Source: Brachypterus glaber
Taxonomy: Eukaryota; Arthropoda; Insecta; Coleoptera; Kateretidae
Length of the DNA stretch: 64,000 nucleotides
Direction of reading: 5' to 3'
Assembly (NCBI GenBank): GCA_958510825.1
Contig: OY294047.1
Span: forward strand, 45,801,365-45,865,364
The position numbers and the translations under genes are program-made. The notes below the pieces were generated by a model. The model had not been told where the DNA came from and ran no database searches. It worked only from the letters and a program-made list of their open reading frames with translations. Positions 56,240 through 59,200 of this stretch are shown piece by piece. Position 1 is the stretch's first letter. The number at the start of each line of letters is the position of its first letter.

Positions 56240-59200
56240 CGGTATTTTAATGTTTTTCGAATTTTAAAAATAATTTTATACTCGGTTATACAGGGATGGG
56301 CAAATATTCCGCAAAGGCTCTATTACAGGAGAACGAAAAATGATAGCGAATCCGGGTTTGTGGCAAATGCGAGAGCTAAAATTGGTTCATTTGGTTTATA
56401 TACTATAGTATACTATGTGGTGGTATATACCACCAAAATTTCAAAATATTCCGCTAATTTGTTTTTGAGATAACCTACACCGGCATTTCCGGAGGGACAC
56501 CCTGTAGTGTTTCATTTAAAAAATTAACAAGTGACACCACCACGTGACAAATAGGTAGCGAGAAATAGACCAATTTTAGCTTCTGCAACTGCCACAAACC
56601 CGGATTCGCTATCATTTTTCGTTCTCCTGTAATAGAGCCGTTGCGGAATATTTGTCCATCCTTGTATAACCGAGTATAAAATTATTTTTAAAATTCGAAA
56701 AACATTAAAATACCGCCCTGTTCTCAATGAGCTCCGCTTCAAAATATTTTAGAAAGCCCAACACGTTGAAAACAGCTGTTTCTTTTTTATAGTAAGAAGA
56801 GTGCCTATATTGCTAAATGGCAACTTTTTTGCTAACTCGCGACTTTTTGGCGACTCTAATAAAACAGATTTGTTAGTCCTAATACATTTTGATATCGCAC
56901 GCGACTTTTATACTGTCATTGCCGAGCAAATAATAGTGCATATATTGCTAATTGGGAACTTTTTAGCTAATTCGCGACTTTTTGGCTACTCTAATAAAAC
57001 AGATTTGTTGCCACTGATACATTTTGATACTGAACGCGACTACTTTTACTGGCGGGTTAATACCTAATACCTAACCTATAAAACTTAAACCGATAATAAT
57101 CGATAAGTGCTCTTGTTAGATTACCCAACTAGCATTTTTATATTTTATAATAGTAGCCAAAACGCTTCCGACACAAAAATTATAAAACAAACAATACTCC
57201 CAGAAACGTTTTTAAAATGTTTATAAGACAGCAATAAATGTAAAATTGGCACCACTTTATAAAACATAACAGTTTTGGTTAGTATTTTGTAAAAGCTTTT
57301 GGAAACATAATAAAATTATTTTATAAACATTTTGGCAAATCTTAGAAAAACTTTACAAAAGCATTATAAAACAGTTTTGTTAAATCTTTTCATACTGCGC
57401 TATAAAATATACTAAAAAACAAAAATGCATATTAGAATTACAGTAACAAAATTAAAAAGTTTTTTAATTATATTCTGAATTCTGCAATAAGCAATTTTGA
57501 TTTGGACCAACGAAAATTGGACGACCCGAGGTCATTTTAATACCTAATACGTTAGCATTAAACATCTATTATTTAGAGACTTTATTTGTGCTACAGAGAT
57601 CAAAATTTTTGATGCCAGGGAAATTTTATTGAGAAATATTAGCATATTTCTAACAAAATTTAAGTGCGCCTCATATTTTCCATTGTTTTGGGAAAAATTT
57701 TTTAATAACAAAAAAACTAGCTTTTTTGATATAATTTTCTACCAAAAAACTTGAACCTATTGGTTGTAGAGATAACTATTGATAATTTTTATGTATTTTA
57801 CCTGCTGCCAGTGTCATTACACGTGTTAATTTCAGTATTTTCAATTCAACTTACTTCGATTCCTGGGGTGGCATCCATTTTAAAATGGCGATTTCTATAA
57901 AATAATTTACTTTTAGGCGCAACTAATAAAAATTGTACGCCACATCAGCTAATTCAACATAAATTTGTTTTATTGTAGTTATCGATAGCAAAATGATAAC
58001 CATGAAAACAATTTAATTTTATAATAACTTTGTTATTGTTTTTATATTGTAACCTAAATAACATAATATAAAACAGTTTTATATGGATCACTAAGGAAAC
58101 TCTTTACTCAAAGAAACGAAATAGTTCTCATTGATACGTTAATAAAATTGTTTTATTAAAGCTACGATACGTGACTATAAAATAATTTTATAATATATTT
58201 ATAAGAGTCTTAATAATATCACTGAAATTTATTAAAAACAATTATAAAACAATTTTATTTTATAGGCTTGACTTTTGTGTTTGTTTTATTGTGTTGCTCG
58301 TAGAAACGTTTTCACGATAAATTTATAAAACACTTTAACTTTAACTACAAAATAGTGTTGATTTCCCCTTTAATAAAATTAATTAGTATTTTGGAAGTAA
58401 TAATAAAATACGAATAAAATGAAACAGTTGCTGGTCCATAAAATTATAAAATTACTTTGCTGGTTGGGTAATTATATTGCCGATACATTTTACTCTTTAT
58501 CTACAATAAAAGAGAACAGTAGGTTTATTTAAGATGAAAAATGAATCAAGGGCATGTTTGGAAACTCAAGCAAACTTTAACATGTTTCTGATAAAAAATA
58601 CTAAATGACTCGCGCGCCAGATAAGGTAAAACATAAAGAAATAATGTTTATTTTGTACAGAATAAACGTAAGCAGGCAAATAGTTAACCACCCGCTTTAT
58701 TCACTACTGATGATATACTTTAAAAAAGTATTTCCATTATTAGATACTAATTATTTCCATCGCCTCAGTGAAGAATTGCACATATGATATCTTATTTAAT
58801 TCACGAGTGGTGTGGTAAATAAATTTTTTGAATCAAAACAACTTTTTTCTTACATATTATGTTAAAACAAATATATTATTTACTGACATATGCACCAAAT
58901 AAATTACCAGAAAAACGCAAAATTCTAATATTGCTTACTTGAGCTTACCATACTTACTATACTTCTCTATTCACTTGTTTGTTTGAACCAAAGAACTTTT
59001 ACCTCAAGAAGGCACATGATGAAATCTACCGTATGCTTTGTTTGAAGCGTGAACCAACTACGGTGAGGGGCTGGTGGAGAGTTACTATTGTTTACACTTA
59101 GTGCGCGTAAAGAGAGAAAGAATGAGTAAACTCACAGTCTAATGTTGTAAAATGACTGACAGGGGTACAGTGTTTCCGATTGGAAACATATACTTTGGAT

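Noticed and set aside
56008..56473. Two overlapping open frames with Tyr-Ile repeats
   Set aside because: They run through a (TA)n microsatellite and an inverted repeat and show no protein family features.
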